Shown here piece by piece: positions 8,173 through 16,306 of a stretch of 30,093 bases of DNA. Every line of letters begins with the position of its first letter. Positions within the stretch are counted from its first letter, which is position 1. The stretch lies in the IMG/VR virus record IMGVR_UViG_3300046517_002307, positions 1-30,093 of that record, one strand, 5' to 3'. Origin of the DNA: a virus. The notes under the pieces were generated by a model that searched no databases, had not been told where the DNA came from, and saw only the letters and a list, made by a program, of their open reading frames with translations. Both the position numbers and the translations under genes were made by a program.

Positions 8173-9276
8173 CTAAAATACTCCGAGCAGCAGGAGCGCC
8201 TCTTCGTCTCGCCGCTTACGCGATATTTCCGGGGGCGGTGCAGCCGCCGACGCGACGAGCTCCGTGGGTGCTCGGACCTCGCGCATCGCCTCTCGGACAG
8301 GGAGGCGAGCCGGCGGCTGCGTGTACCACCCCTCGACGTGCTGCCAGGACCGGGACGGGGAGAGAATGGTCTCGGCCTCTGTCTCTGAGCACGTCCACGC
8401 CGAGGTGGCGACTGCGACGAGCACCTCCTCGACGATGCTGGGAGCCTCTTCCTTCGCTGCTCTGTACGTGACGGGCGCAACGATCCGCACGTCCCCCGAC
8501 GGGCCCGGGATGTCCGAGACCGGCGGAGCCGGCGGCGTGGGCGTTACGATCTCCTCGTCGATCTCCTGATCGGAGCGCTGCACCTCGTCCAGGACATCGA
8601 ATGGGGCCAGTATGGCCTCGTCCATGGAGACGGAGGCTATCCCCTGGGTGACTGGGGAGTCCCCAGTTGCATCGTCTGCCGCACCGATATGGTTTCCTAT
8701 GTTGGCGGCAGTTTCTCCATCCCCGGCGTCCAGGAAAGCGGCACCCAAAGCGGCGGTGGTGAGCAACTCGGCGGCCGCCTCGTCAAGCTGAGCCGTCAGG
8801 GCGCTCCCGCTAGTGGGGGACTCGCCTACGGCATCGACGATGACGTCGAACTCGGCGGCACCGATGATGCCCAGCAGCTCGACGTCCGGCGCTTCGACCA
8901 GCGACTGCAACGAGGCGAAGACCACGACGAGCGCGTCGACGTCGTTCGTGATCTCGAGGATCGAGTCCGACTCGGCTCCCGTGGAAGTGAGCACGTCGGC
9001 GAACAGCTCTGCGAGCGTCTGCGAGGACGTCCCTGTCGGGCCGGCAGTGAGGTCGAGCTCCTCGCTCGGGTCCTGGAGGCTGGTAGCCGAGGAGGTGAGA
9101 GCAGAGATCTCGCTCTCGAGCATGCTCTGTGATGCAGTGCCGAGCGGCAGTGCGGTGTACAGCAGCTCCTCGGAGAGGTCCTGCAGGCTCGTCGCAGTGC
9201 TGGTCAGCGTGTCAGAGACGACAACGGCGGCGGTCAGCACCACCTGTAGCCTGTGTCTGCTCTGGCCCCTCGGCAC
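8173..9276 (-). CDS. Ala/Ser/Thr-rich acidic protein of unknown function (367 aa)
   Basis: This 367-residue protein was not recognised. The first ~100 residues contain two related stretches, TSTATSLQDLSEEL and TSSATSLQDPSEEL, about 40 residues apart, followed by a similar LTSTGAESDS stretch, so the N-terminal part is a degenerate repeat. The middle is Ala/Asp/Glu-rich, and a Pro-rich spacer (TPTPPAPPVSDIPGPSG) precedes a mixed C-terminal domain (YRAAKEEAPSIVEEVLVAVATSAW) ending in a basic stretch. The GTG start at 9276 overlaps the TAG of the LamG gene by one base (TAGTG). A virion appendage, linker or head-associated role is suggested only by its place between LamG and the giant effector. 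Confidence 0.75.
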   Translation of the reverse strand: MPRGQSRHRLQVVLTAAVVVSDTLTSTATSLQDLSEELLYTALPLGTASQSMLESEISALTSSATSLQDPSEELDLTAGPTGTSSQTLAELFADVLTSTGAESDSILEITNDVDALVVVFASLQSLVEAPDVELLGIIGAAEFDVIVDAVGESPTSGSALTAQLDEAAAELLTTAALGAAFLDAGDGETAANIGNHIGAADDATGDSPVTQGIASVSMDEAILAPFDVLDEVQRSDQEIDEEIVTPTPPAPPVSDIPGPSGDVRIVAPVTYRAAKEEAPSIVEEVLVAVATSAWTCSETEAETILSPSRSWQHVEGWYTQPPARLPVREAMREVRAPTELVASAAAPPPEISRKRRDEEALLLLGVF

Positions 9277-10031
9277 TAGCGGTACCCTCCGTCAGGCCAC
9301 ACGTACCGGCCCACTGGCAGCACGTCCACCTCTCCGGCGTAGAGCGCCTTCATCATGACCGACACCTCCGCGTGGACCAGGGCTCTGTTGAAGATGGCGA
9401 TGTGCCCCGCGTTGGCCGTCAGGCCCGAGCCGCTTAGGCCGCTCTGCCTGAAGAGGGTCAGGCTGTCAGCGATGTCCTGCAGCGTGATGCCCGTGCTGAA
9501 GGGAGCCTCGGCGGGCTCGGAGTCGTTCACGTAGAGCCGGGTCCTCGGGATCTTGCCCTCGTGCGTACCCACCACGAAGTAGAGCTGCCCGTTGTTGATG
9601 GTCGCGGTGTACACGGCGGAGTCGACGTTCGTGGTGAGGTCGGCATCGTTCACCCCTCCCACGAGGAAGCGGATGTCCGTGCTCTTGAACGCGATCGCGT
9701 AGCCGAACTCTGTGGCGCCCGTCGGGTTGGACTCCTTGGAGATCAGCCTCCGCGGCGTGCTGCTGTTGAAGTTGGGCTTGACGAGCCCCATCACGGAGAA
9801 GTCGGGCTTCCCCACCTGGTCGTAGATGTCTCCCACCGCTGCGCTGGACGAGTTGCCGCTCAGCGGGTACAGCGTCGCGTCTCCCGGCAGCAGCGCCAGG
9901 TTAGCCATGGTGAGAGACGTCGCTGTCACGTCGTGCCCGGCCACCACATCGTGCAACGTGGTGCCCGACTGCTCGTCGCACGGCCAGTACGAGACGGGGT
10001 CGAGCGACAGGACAGCAGTCCGGAAGCTCAC
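9276..10031 (-). CDS. LamG/concanavalin A-like fold protein, probable virion surface protein
   Basis: This 251-residue protein resembles the LamG/jelly-roll (Laminin_G_3) family. It has an opening YWPCDEQSGTTLHD segment (the usual yW.lde.sGt...D), central strands, GQLYFVVGTHEGK (the typical w-hvv-t-dg strand), RTRLYVND and a closing GHIAIFNRALVHAEV (the usual i-iynRaLs-aEi). Such domains bind carbohydrate or protein on phage particles, often in fibres or head decorations. The start is GTG at 10031, ten bases after the previous stop, with no strong ribosome binding site, so coupling to the upstream gene is likely. The ligand is unknown. Confidence 0.8.
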   Translation of the reverse strand: MSFRTAVLSLDPVSYWPCDEQSGTTLHDVVAGHDVTATSLTMANLALLPGDATLYPLSGNSSSAAVGDIYDQVGKPDFSVMGLVKPNFNSSTPRRLISKESNPTGATEFGYAIAFKSTDIRFLVGGVNDADLTTNVDSAVYTATINNGQLYFVVGTHEGKIPRTRLYVNDSEPAEAPFSTGITLQDIADSLTLFRQSGLSGSGLTANAGHIAIFNRALVHAEVSVMMKALYAGEVDVLPVGRYVWPDGGYR

Positions 10032-10040
10032 CAGCCCGGT

Positions 10041-10631
10041 CTACGTCTGCTTGTCCCGGAGAGTGACGAGGTACGACTCGCCGGCGACGAACGTCCTCGC
10101 GGTCGCGTTGGCCGTGAAGTAGGCCGTCGCCACGTAGAGGAAGAGCGTTCCGGTGAACGTCGATGCCACGGAGGCGAGAGCGACGTGCGTGACGGGGACG
10201 TTGCCCAGGAAGGGCCCGAAGGTCTTCTGCGACGCGGCGATCTGCTCGTCGCCGGAGTCGAGAGCGGGCGCGGACCAGTCCGTCGGCGATACCTGCGTAC
10301 GCATGTAGCCGCTGGTGTTGATCGTGATCGCCTCGGTGATCGTACTCAGCGTCGACGTCTTGGCCGGCGTGGGCGATGCCATGTTCAGCAGCATCATCCA
10401 CTTGTTGTTGTTCGACTGCTCGCGTGCCCAGACGTTGAGCATGTGAGCCTGGCCGTCGTTGGTCAGGGCGTTGGGCTCGTAGTAGCCCGAGTCGTAGACC
10501 AGGTCTCCGTCAGGATCGAAGACGGACTCGCGCATCTCGAACGCGAGGTCCTCCCACGAGCACGGGCGGAAGCGCTTGGCTTCGATCCGCTGCCTGACGG
10601 GCTCGAAGAACTGCGGCGAGATCGCCGTCAC
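10041..10631 (-). CDS. Probable phage structural protein (196 aa)
   Basis: The N-terminal part carries LVYDSGYYEPNALTNDGQ followed by WMMLLNMASPT. The C-terminal half is beta-rich and ends with a tandem of aromatic and small residues (FLYVATAYFTANA, then TFVAGESYLVTL). This look is common in beta-sandwich tail or head-surface proteins of actinobacteriophages, but I cannot name a family. The GTG at 10631 has a strong GGAGGTGA site 5 nt upstream (GGAGGTGA-GCTAG-GTG) and directly follows the stop of the 67-aa gene. It sits between portal and LamG genes, supporting a virion role. Confidence 0.75.
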   Translation of the reverse strand: MTAISPQFFEPVRQRIEAKRFRPCSWEDLAFEMRESVFDPDGDLVYDSGYYEPNALTNDGQAHMLNVWAREQSNNNKWMMLLNMASPTPAKTSTLSTITEAITINTSGYMRTQVSPTDWSAPALDSGDEQIAASQKTFGPFLGNVPVTHVALASVASTFTGTLFLYVATAYFTANATARTFVAGESYLVTLRDKQT

Positions 10632-10835
10632 CTAGCTCACCTCCATCGCGGGCAGGCCATGGGCCAGCCGGACCTCGTTGACTTCGTCCTGCGACATGAG
10701 CTCGAGCTTCCGCTCCCCGCACGCGCAGTAGAAGATGGTGTATGGACTGTCGTCCTCGTACGTGCCCGGCTCAGCGTCCTCCTCCGGGAACACGTGGTGC
10801 TGCACCTCCCAGCTGTGCTCGTGTCCCTTACCCAT
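10632..10835 (-). CDS. Small Cys/His protein, putative zinc-binding (67 aa)
   Basis: This 67-residue protein begins MGKGHEHSWEVQHH and carries YCACGERK in its middle. The HxHxW plus CxCG pattern resembles short metal-binding ribbons found in phages. Metal binding is inference. The ATG at 10835 is chosen over a longer upstream-open frame because it has GGAGGAG about 4 nt upstream and overlaps the portal stop by 8 nt (ATGGGTAA). The upstream extension is Arg/Ser-rich and reads as a shadow of the portal gene. Confidence 0.7.
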   Translation of the reverse strand: MGKGHEHSWEVQHHVFPEEDAEPGTYEDDSPYTIFYCACGERKLELMSQDEVNEVRLAHGLPAMEVS

Positions 10836-12801
10836 CGATCTCCTCCTCCAGGACGTGGTCAATGTCACCGTTCTGGTCCCGCACGATCTGCTTCTTGACC
10901 ACGCGCCGCGCGGGCGTAGGCGGTGGCGGAGGCACGTGGACATCGACGTGCACGTCCGGAGCGGGAGCGTCCTTCGTGCTGAGGTCAAGCACTCTCCCCT
11001 CGAGAGCCGCCACGCGCTCCTCCGACATGGCGAAGCCCTCCTCGTCGTTCAGCACTGCACCGCGACGGCGATTCGTCAGGCTCTCCATGTACGTGGCGAC
11101 CAGGGAGGAGTCCGCGTCCCGCCTCACGTAGAGCGTGTTCTCCGTGGCGTCGAAGAACGCGACTGCCTCCGGGTGGTCCTCGATCTCATCGATCCTCTCG
11201 ACGACGAGCGGATCGGAGAGCTCGATCCGTTCGCGCGGCCTGAAGTAGAAGCCAGTCTGCGAGACGCCAGCCTGTGTGGCGGCTCCCGGCCCCGCGTTGG
11301 GCGGCGTTGCGGGCGGTGCGGTCGCTGCTGCCGCCTCCGCCTGTGCCTTCAGCACTGCCTGGAAGGCCTTGTGCGTGATGGTCGGCACGCCCAGGCGTTC
11401 CATCAGAGCGTCGATGTCGACGCGCAGCTTGTCCGGGTCCTTGTTGCCGATGACCTGCACGATGGACCGCATCACGTCGATGTCCGCGGGGTCAAAGCCC
11501 GTCGTCATCTTCTCGACGCGGGGACCCGGGCCCATGTTCATCTCCATGATCTGCGGCAGGCAATATCGGTTCCAGTCGTCGTCCATCTGCTCTGCCACGA
11601 CGGACAGCGACTCCTGGAACGAGTCCATGTTCGTCGAGGCGACGTTGCGAGAGGACGTGCCGCCCTTCCCCTCGATGAGAGCCTGCTCGGGGACGAGGAC
11701 CGCTCGGAGCCTGAGGACGTCGAGCATCTCGAAGGTGGCCGCCATGTCCCTGAAGTTCGTGTGCGTCTGCATCTGTTCCATGTCCCACTGCCTCACGCCC
11801 GAGCTGATGCGTCCGAGCTCGGACTCTGCGAACGTGGAGGGCATGGCTACGTTGGCCCCGGACCGCAACCTCTCGGCTGCATCGAGCGCCTTCGACGCGA
11901 AGTCGATCTTCTCGTTGGTGATGGGGTCGATGCCGAAGTCGTCTGGGTGGAACGCCTTGACCGGCGGGTCGGCCCACTTCTCGAACGCACGGTCAGCCAA
12001 GCCCCACCGGTACCAGTAGCTCCACCAGTAGCGGAACGCGTAGCCGATGCGCGGGTAGCCGTAGAGGCTCCCGAACACGGAGTCCTGCTCGTTGGTCGCC
12101 CAGAGAGCGTGCTGCAGGTCGACGTCCGGGTTGGGCTTGCTCCCCTTCGAGGTGAACGTGCTCGAGAAGCCGGACATCGAGGAGCCCATCCGTGAGTAGT
12201 AGATGCCGCCGAAGCTCCCGTCGGGAGCCCACGCAGGCCTGCTGCGTCGCGGGTCGAGAGCCTTGAACGGCTTGTAGACCAGCGCCTTGGCCCCGCCGCT
12301 CGGCCACACGGCCTGCTCGACGGCGTTCGGGTCAGTGTCGTCGATGTACTGCCAGTCCGGCGAGTCGAGCTCGAACTGCTTGACCATCGGGGAGTAGCCG
12401 TACGAGAACGCGTTGCACCACGCGAGGACGAAGCGGCCCCAGACTCTCCGCGTCACGCCGTCAGCGAAGGCAGCGCGCTTGGGGTCAGTGCACTTCATGT
12501 ACCAGGGTGCCTTGACGAGGGGCACGGTGGAGAAGAGCAGGCCGAAGGCGATCATCGGGTCGCGCCTCATCTGCGTGAGCTTCGACTGCGGGATGATCTC
12601 CGTCTCGAAGGGCTGCCCGAGGATGTGCCTCGCGCGGTCCCAGTTCACCCACTGCGTGCTCTCGCCGGTGGTCGGGCCCTGCTCCCCGAGCATGCGCTTC
12701 CTCTGCCGTGCTCTCGCCGTGTCCGAGGTGCCGTTGCCCGTGGCTACAGCGAGGTCAAGCGAACCCGGCTGCTCGGGCAGTACCTCGTTCGAGTCTGCCA
12801 T
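10828..12801 (-). CDS. Portal protein
   Basis: This 657-residue portal is of the Mu gp29/DUF935-like or related type. Recognisable portions are RRDPMIAFGLLFSTVPLVKAPW in the N-terminal third, NAFSYGYSPMVKQFE, the aromatic stretch YWWSYWYRWG, and a helical domain with ALIEGKGGTSSRNVAS followed by SLSVVAEQMDDDWNRYCLP. A Pro/Ala-rich hinge and a C-terminal extension end in VVKKQIVRDQNGDIDHVLEE, a tail common in actinobacteriophage portals. It forms the dodecameric ring through which DNA enters and leaves the capsid. ATG at 12801 overlaps the terminase TGA by one base and has GGAGGT 5 nt upstream. The length is somewhat long for the family because of the hinge and tail. Confidence 0.85.
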   Translation of the reverse strand: MADSNEVLPEQPGSLDLAVATGNGTSDTARARQRKRMLGEQGPTTGESTQWVNWDRARHILGQPFETEIIPQSKLTQMRRDPMIAFGLLFSTVPLVKAPWYMKCTDPKRAAFADGVTRRVWGRFVLAWCNAFSYGYSPMVKQFELDSPDWQYIDDTDPNAVEQAVWPSGGAKALVYKPFKALDPRRSRPAWAPDGSFGGIYYSRMGSSMSGFSSTFTSKGSKPNPDVDLQHALWATNEQDSVFGSLYGYPRIGYAFRYWWSYWYRWGLADRAFEKWADPPVKAFHPDDFGIDPITNEKIDFASKALDAAERLRSGANVAMPSTFAESELGRISSGVRQWDMEQMQTHTNFRDMAATFEMLDVLRLRAVLVPEQALIEGKGGTSSRNVASTNMDSFQESLSVVAEQMDDDWNRYCLPQIMEMNMGPGPRVEKMTTGFDPADIDVMRSIVQVIGNKDPDKLRVDIDALMERLGVPTITHKAFQAVLKAQAEAAAATAPPATPPNAGPGAATQAGVSQTGFYFRPRERIELSDPLVVERIDEIEDHPEAVAFFDATENTLYVRRDADSSLVATYMESLTNRRRGAVLNDEEGFAMSEERVAALEGRVLDLSTKDAPAPDVHVDVHVPPPPPTPARRVVKKQIVRDQNGDIDHVLEEEIDG

Positions 12802-14504
12802 CAGTTACCTCCGACAGGCGCGTATGGCGACTGTCCGGCCGTGGATGCGGTCGTGTGCTGGTGGTCGCTGGCTTGCGGGGCTCCGCCCCTCCTGCGCATG
12901 CCGCGCATCTCCAGCGCTCGTACGTTGCCCATCACGTAGCGGAAGTTCGACATGCAGTGGTTGAAGTCGTCGACGGGGATCTCGGGGTCATCGACGAAGC
13001 CCGATCGCCTGTCTGGGAACCGCCAGGCTTCCGCCTCCTCGCACCACATCGGGCACCTGACGATGTCGACGGCGATCTGGTCCTCCTCGACCAGCTCTCG
13101 CACGATCTTCACCATCTCCTTGACGTCGCGCTCGATGTACCACTGCGTGCCCAGGCCCTTGTTGACGAAGTCCAGCCGTGCCGCCTTGGCCTGGGGGTCC
13201 GCGAAGCGAGCTGCCACGCGGAAGCTCGGGTGCTGCCTCCGCCAGCGCGCTTCGTTCTCGAGGATCATGTCGGCGAGCTTCAGGTTGCCGATCTCCGTGA
13301 TGTAGATCTCGTCGAAGCAGACCCGCGTGCCGGCGGGCACGTACCGCTGCGGCTCGTCGGAGCGGGCCTGGTGGCTGGCGTAGGCGATGACCTCGCGGTT
13401 GGTGAGCTGGTACCAGTTCACGGCGTGTGGGTTGGTGCCGCCGAAGTCAACGCCCATGAAGATCGGCCCGAGCACGGGGTCCGGGCTCCACCACTTCACG
13501 CCGTGCCTGTCCCTGTCGAAGGTGGGGAGCACGAGCCCCTCGGTGCTGGGCTTCGAGCACTCCTGCTGTGCCTCCCACATGTCCCTGCCTAGGAGGCGGA
13601 ACGTCTTGTGTATGTCGGAGAGCGGGACCCACCCGTTCGAGCGCGCGAGGCGGCCCCTGCACACGTCCTTGAAGGTGCGTGCGGCCCCGCTCTCCCACTT
13701 CCCCTTCACCACCCGGTCGCAGCTGCAGGGATTCTTGCACCTCGGATCTGCGACCTGGCAGTTGGGGACGTTCTCCCCGACCTCGTAGATGCACCACGTG
13801 TAGAGCCGGTAGGGTGGCTCCACCGCCGCCCTCTCGGCCTCGGCGATCTCGTCGAGGATTGCCTGCATCGGCCCGTGAGCGCGCTTCCTCGTGGACGTGA
13901 TCAGGTCCTGCGCGCGGATGCCGTGCTTAGTCATCGACATGTTGCGGGACTCCTGGAACACGATCGGGTCCATGAGCTCGACCTCGTCGGCGTGCACCTT
14001 CTGGGGGTGCGGGCCGTTGACGCCGTTGATCGTGCCAACCAGCACCTCCACCTTCGACCCGTTCTTGAAGCGGGTCTCGCGCTGGATGGAAGTGGTCACG
14101 TCCGGGTGGTCGTCGGGGACGTCGACGTTGGCGTCGTTCTTCAGCAGCAGCTGGAGGTTCTGGTAACAGCGCAGGGCCTGGGACTCCACGGCGCCCACGC
14201 TGGCGGACTCGCAACCGCGCTTGAACTTGGAGTTGAGCAGGTGTAGGATCGCGGCCTGCATGGTCTTGCTTCCGCCGCGGTTAGCTACGGCGACGGCCGA
14301 GCTCACCCTCTCGAAGTAGAAGTCAGCGAGGAGCTGGAAGGGAGCCTGGTGTCCCTCGCACACGCTCACCCTGGGTATGTCCAGGCCGAGGTTGGTGTGA
14401 ATCCAGTTCCAGAGCTCGTCGTCGGTCAGCGGGCCAGCGAGGTTATGCTGGCGCTCTACTGCCGACAAGGTCTTCGCCAGGTCCAAGAGCTGCTCGGTCG
14501 TCAT
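12801..14504 (-). CDS. terL: Terminase large subunit
   Basis: This is the ATPase/nuclease motor that cuts concatemers and pumps DNA through the portal. With start at 14504 (567 aa), the Walker A-like NRGGSKT is at 75-81 (K80), Walker B VHADE at 170-174 (D173, E174), and the C-terminal RNase H-like nuclease has D353 in GVDFGG, an FADP segment and DDFNHCMSNF. An unusual Cys cluster (C249, C256, C260, C262) may be a zinc-binding insert between motor and nuclease. A longer start at 14618 exists, but its extra 38 residues are Ser-rich and lie inside the small-terminase coding sequence. ATG 14504 has GAGGAAG about 9 nt upstream. Confidence 0.95.
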   Translation of the reverse strand: MTTEQLLDLAKTLSAVERQHNLAGPLTDDELWNWIHTNLGLDIPRVSVCEGHQAPFQLLADFYFERVSSAVAVANRGGSKTMQAAILHLLNSKFKRGCESASVGAVESQALRCYQNLQLLLKNDANVDVPDDHPDVTTSIQRETRFKNGSKVEVLVGTINGVNGPHPQKVHADEVELMDPIVFQESRNMSMTKHGIRAQDLITSTRKRAHGPMQAILDEIAEAERAAVEPPYRLYTWCIYEVGENVPNCQVADPRCKNPCSCDRVVKGKWESGAARTFKDVCRGRLARSNGWVPLSDIHKTFRLLGRDMWEAQQECSKPSTEGLVLPTFDRDRHGVKWWSPDPVLGPIFMGVDFGGTNPHAVNWYQLTNREVIAYASHQARSDEPQRYVPAGTRVCFDEIYITEIGNLKLADMILENEARWRRQHPSFRVAARFADPQAKAARLDFVNKGLGTQWYIERDVKEMVKIVRELVEEDQIAVDIVRCPMWCEEAEAWRFPDRRSGFVDDPEIPVDDFNHCMSNFRYVMGNVRALEMRGMRRRGGAPQASDHQHTTASTAGQSPYAPVGGN

Positions 14505-14910
14505 CGTGCGGAACTTCCTCCCAGAGATCTTCCGGGAGCTCGATGATTCCTGCTCCGCCGAGCCGTTCGAGCTGGGCCGTGACCCTTTCGAGGAGCTCGT
14601 CTCGCTTGAGGCGCTCAAGCTGTGCTTCCTCCTCCAGGCGTAGCTTCTCCTCCTCGCGTTCGATGTCGAGGAGCTTGGACGCGCCCGCGAGCTGGAGGTG
14701 GAGGGGTGCCTTCTCGTCGATCGTACGGAAGAGCGCCGACTTGATCTCGTCCGCGCGCTCCGCGATCTCCTCCGCTATCAGCTCGCCCACGCGTTGCTTG
14801 CGAGGCCTGCCGCTACCCGGACGTGGCCCGCCGATCTTTCCCTCAGCGACCATCCTCTTCGCCTGCTCGCTACGACGCAAGCGCTCCTCGTCCGAGAGGT
14901 TCAAGCTCAT
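14443..14910 (-). CDS. terS: Small terminase subunit candidate
   Basis: This 155-residue protein lies directly upstream of terL and overlaps it by 62 nt. It has the pattern common in phage small terminases: a basic N-terminal segment with GGPRPGSGRPRK, a helix-turn-helix-like stretch (VGELIAEEIAERADEIKSALF), then a long charged coiled coil (LLDIEREEEKLRLEEEAQLERL) for oligomerisation. It would recognise the packaging site on phage DNA and hand it to the large subunit. The ATG at 14910 has no Shine-Dalgarno sequence and is preceded 7 nt upstream by TATAAT, which fits a leaderless mRNA. Assignment rests on position and composition. Confidence 0.75.
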   Translation of the reverse strand: MSLNLSDEERLRRSEQAKRMVAEGKIGGPRPGSGRPRKQRVGELIAEEIAERADEIKSALFRTIDEKAPLHLQLAGASKLLDIEREEEKLRLEEEAQLERLKRDELLERVTAQLERLGGAGIIELPEDLWEEVPHDDDRAALGPGEDLVGSRAPA

Positions 14911-14917
14911 CTAGAGG

Positions 14918-14946
14918 ATTATAGGTTACAGGGCGAGCGCCCTGTA
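14918..14946 (-). promoter_or_regulatory. TATAAT plus perfect 9-bp inverted repeat before the packaging genes
   Basis: TATAAT at 14918-14923 ends 7 nt before the ATG at 14910, the spacing expected when transcription starts at or next to the start codon. Immediately upstream (14927-14946) lies a perfect 9-bp inverted repeat, TACAGGGCG / CGCCCTGTA, separated by 2 nt, covering roughly the -15 to -35 region. This geometry suits an operator that gates late genes. The repeat could instead be a terminator without a U-tract for the upstream resolvase unit. Confidence 0.6.
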
Positions 14947-14958
14947 TTGGCACCAGTA

Positions 14959-15414
14959 CTACTTGAAGGGATGCATCGCGAGCACGTAAGCATCGCACTC
15001 GTCTAGCGATAGCTTGGGCTTCTTCAGTGCCTGGCGCACCAAGTCGCCACAAGCCTCCTTGCTGAGGGTGCCCTTGCCGAGGACCACGCGACGCGCGCTT
15101 GTGGCCTGGATGAGCGTGACCTTAGCGTTTATCCTCGCCGCGTACCTGAGCGCGGCGGACTCGAAGTACGCAATGCGACGGATCGTGTTGACGTTCCAGC
15201 TGACCGACACTCTCTCGATCACGACGCGGTCAACCTTGTCAGCGCAGAAGCCCGCGAGGAAGACCTCGAACATCAGCAGAGCGTGCGCCAGCTGGTCGTC
15301 GTCCTTCGTGTCCTTCTGCGGCGTCGGCCAGAGGAACGACGACTCGTACTTCGCGTCCCTGACGATGCACAGGCCGGTGACGGAGGAGCTGGGATCCACT
15401 CCCAGCACCCTCAC
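14959..15414 (-). CDS. RuvC-like Holliday junction resolvase
   Basis: This 151-residue protein has an RNase H fold. It starts MRVLGVDPSSSVTG with the first catalytic Asp at residue 7, then DRVVIERVSVSWN with the conserved Glu, and ends with LSLDECDAYVLAM, whose Asp residues match the last acidic motif of the RuvC family. It likely resolves branched DNA before packaging, which suits its position just ahead of the terminase genes. The GTG at 15414 overlaps the stop of the membrane-protein gene as GTGA. Length is close to the 150-170 residues usual for RuvC. Confidence 0.85.
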   Translation of the reverse strand: MRVLGVDPSSSVTGLCIVRDAKYESSFLWPTPQKDTKDDDQLAHALLMFEVFLAGFCADKVDRVVIERVSVSWNVNTIRRIAYFESAALRYAARINAKVTLIQATSARRVVLGKGTLSKEACGDLVRQALKKPKLSLDECDAYVLAMHPFK

Positions 15415-15542
15415 GAGCCCACGTTCCAGCCCGCCTTGGCGAGAGCGACCAGCGTGTGAACGTAGACGGGTACGATGTACGCGACCAGGAGAGTGAAAGC
15501 CACGAGGACCACGATCGCGAGGACGCTCTTCAGGAAGCTCAT
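15411..15542 (-). CDS. Small single-span membrane protein (43 aa)
   Basis: This 43-residue protein is dominated by one hydrophobic segment of about 25 residues (SVLAIVVLVAFTLLVAYIV). The ATG at 15542 overlaps the preceding TGA as ATGA, and its stop overlaps the next GTG as GTGA, so it is embedded in a coupled chain of genes. It could be a holin-like or other membrane-active protein, but nothing beyond the single span supports that. No endolysin lies next to it. Confidence 0.7.
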   Translation of the reverse strand: MSFLKSVLAIVVLVAFTLLVAYIVPVYVHTLVALAKAGWNVGS

Positions 15543-16306
15543 CGGCGTTGGCCCTGTGTCCACTCGAACTCGCGCATGGAGCTCTCTCGGGACAGGACGC
15601 TCAGGTGCCTGCCGTAGATGTCCGCCAGGGCTTTCAGCGCGTCCCTGTTCGCCTTGTGTTGTTCGACCCTGTCCGCCCACTCCCTGACCTCCTTGTCGGC
15701 GTTGACCTCGGCCATGATGTCGTCGGCGAGCTTCGCCCTGTTCGTGACAGGGTCCATCTTCTCGATTCTCAGCCGAGCCCGCTCGGAGACTCGCCGGTGC
15801 AGGATCTCCGACTCGTTCAGGCGCAGCGACTCCTGGGAGATCACGTACATCGTCCTCGCCAGGTACGCGTTGAACTGCCCGTGCAACCTGCGTATCTGCC
15901 TGTCGTCCACCTGCGTGAGGTCGCCTGGCATGTCTGGCGGGTCGCCCTCCATCTCGGGCGGGACGGGGAGGTTCTCGCGCATGATGAGCGCATTGGCCTC
16001 GTCCACAGCGGAGGAGCCCGGCGTTCCTGCTTTCTCTTCCTGGAGAGGGGGGTCCTCCGCAGGCGGGGGAGAGGCGGGTTCGCCGGGCTCCTCCGCAACC
16101 GGAGCGGGCGCGTCCCCGTTGCCGAGAGCAACGATCGCCTGCACGGTCGCGTTGTTCTTCATCGGGCCGTCGAGCATCCGCGTGGCTTCGGCCAGCCAGT
16201 ACTCGCCGAGCTCGATGACCTCGTCGTCGCGCTCCGGCACCGGGTCCTTCTGGTACCCGCCCTCCTTGGCTGCGTTGACTATGCTGAGCGCGACGTCCTT
16301 CCTCAT
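15539..16306 (-). CDS. Hypothetical protein with Pro/Glu-rich linker and helical C-terminus (255 aa)
   Basis: The N-terminal ~65 residues form a small domain (MRKDVALSIVNAAKEGGY, then EVIELGEYWLAEATRML). A Pro/Glu/Ala-rich linker follows, then a long mostly helical, charged domain (RRLHGQFNAYLARTMYVI, later ESEILHRRVSERARLRIEKMD and ADRVEQHKANRDALKALADIYGR). I do not recognise it. The ATG at 16306 has GGAGGAG about 8 nt upstream and an ATGA overlap with the preceding gene. A much longer frame open upstream to 17701 is Arg-rich shadow sequence of the exonuclease and small genes. The position among nuclease genes suggests a DNA-metabolism or packaging accessory role. Confidence 0.75.
   Translation of the reverse strand: MRKDVALSIVNAAKEGGYQKDPVPERDDEVIELGEYWLAEATRMLDGPMKNNATVQAIVALGNGDAPAPVAEEPGEPASPPPAEDPPLQEEKAGTPGSSAVDEANALIMRENLPVPPEMEGDPPDMPGDLTQVDDRQIRRLHGQFNAYLARTMYVISQESLRLNESEILHRRVSERARLRIEKMDPVTNRAKLADDIMAEVNADKEVREWADRVEQHKANRDALKALADIYGRHLSVLSRESSMREFEWTQGQRR

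Noticed and set aside
14505-14618. 38-residue N-terminal extension of the large terminase
   Set aside because: The extension is Ser-rich shadow of the small-terminase coiled coil. The ATG at 14504 has a suitable ribosome site.
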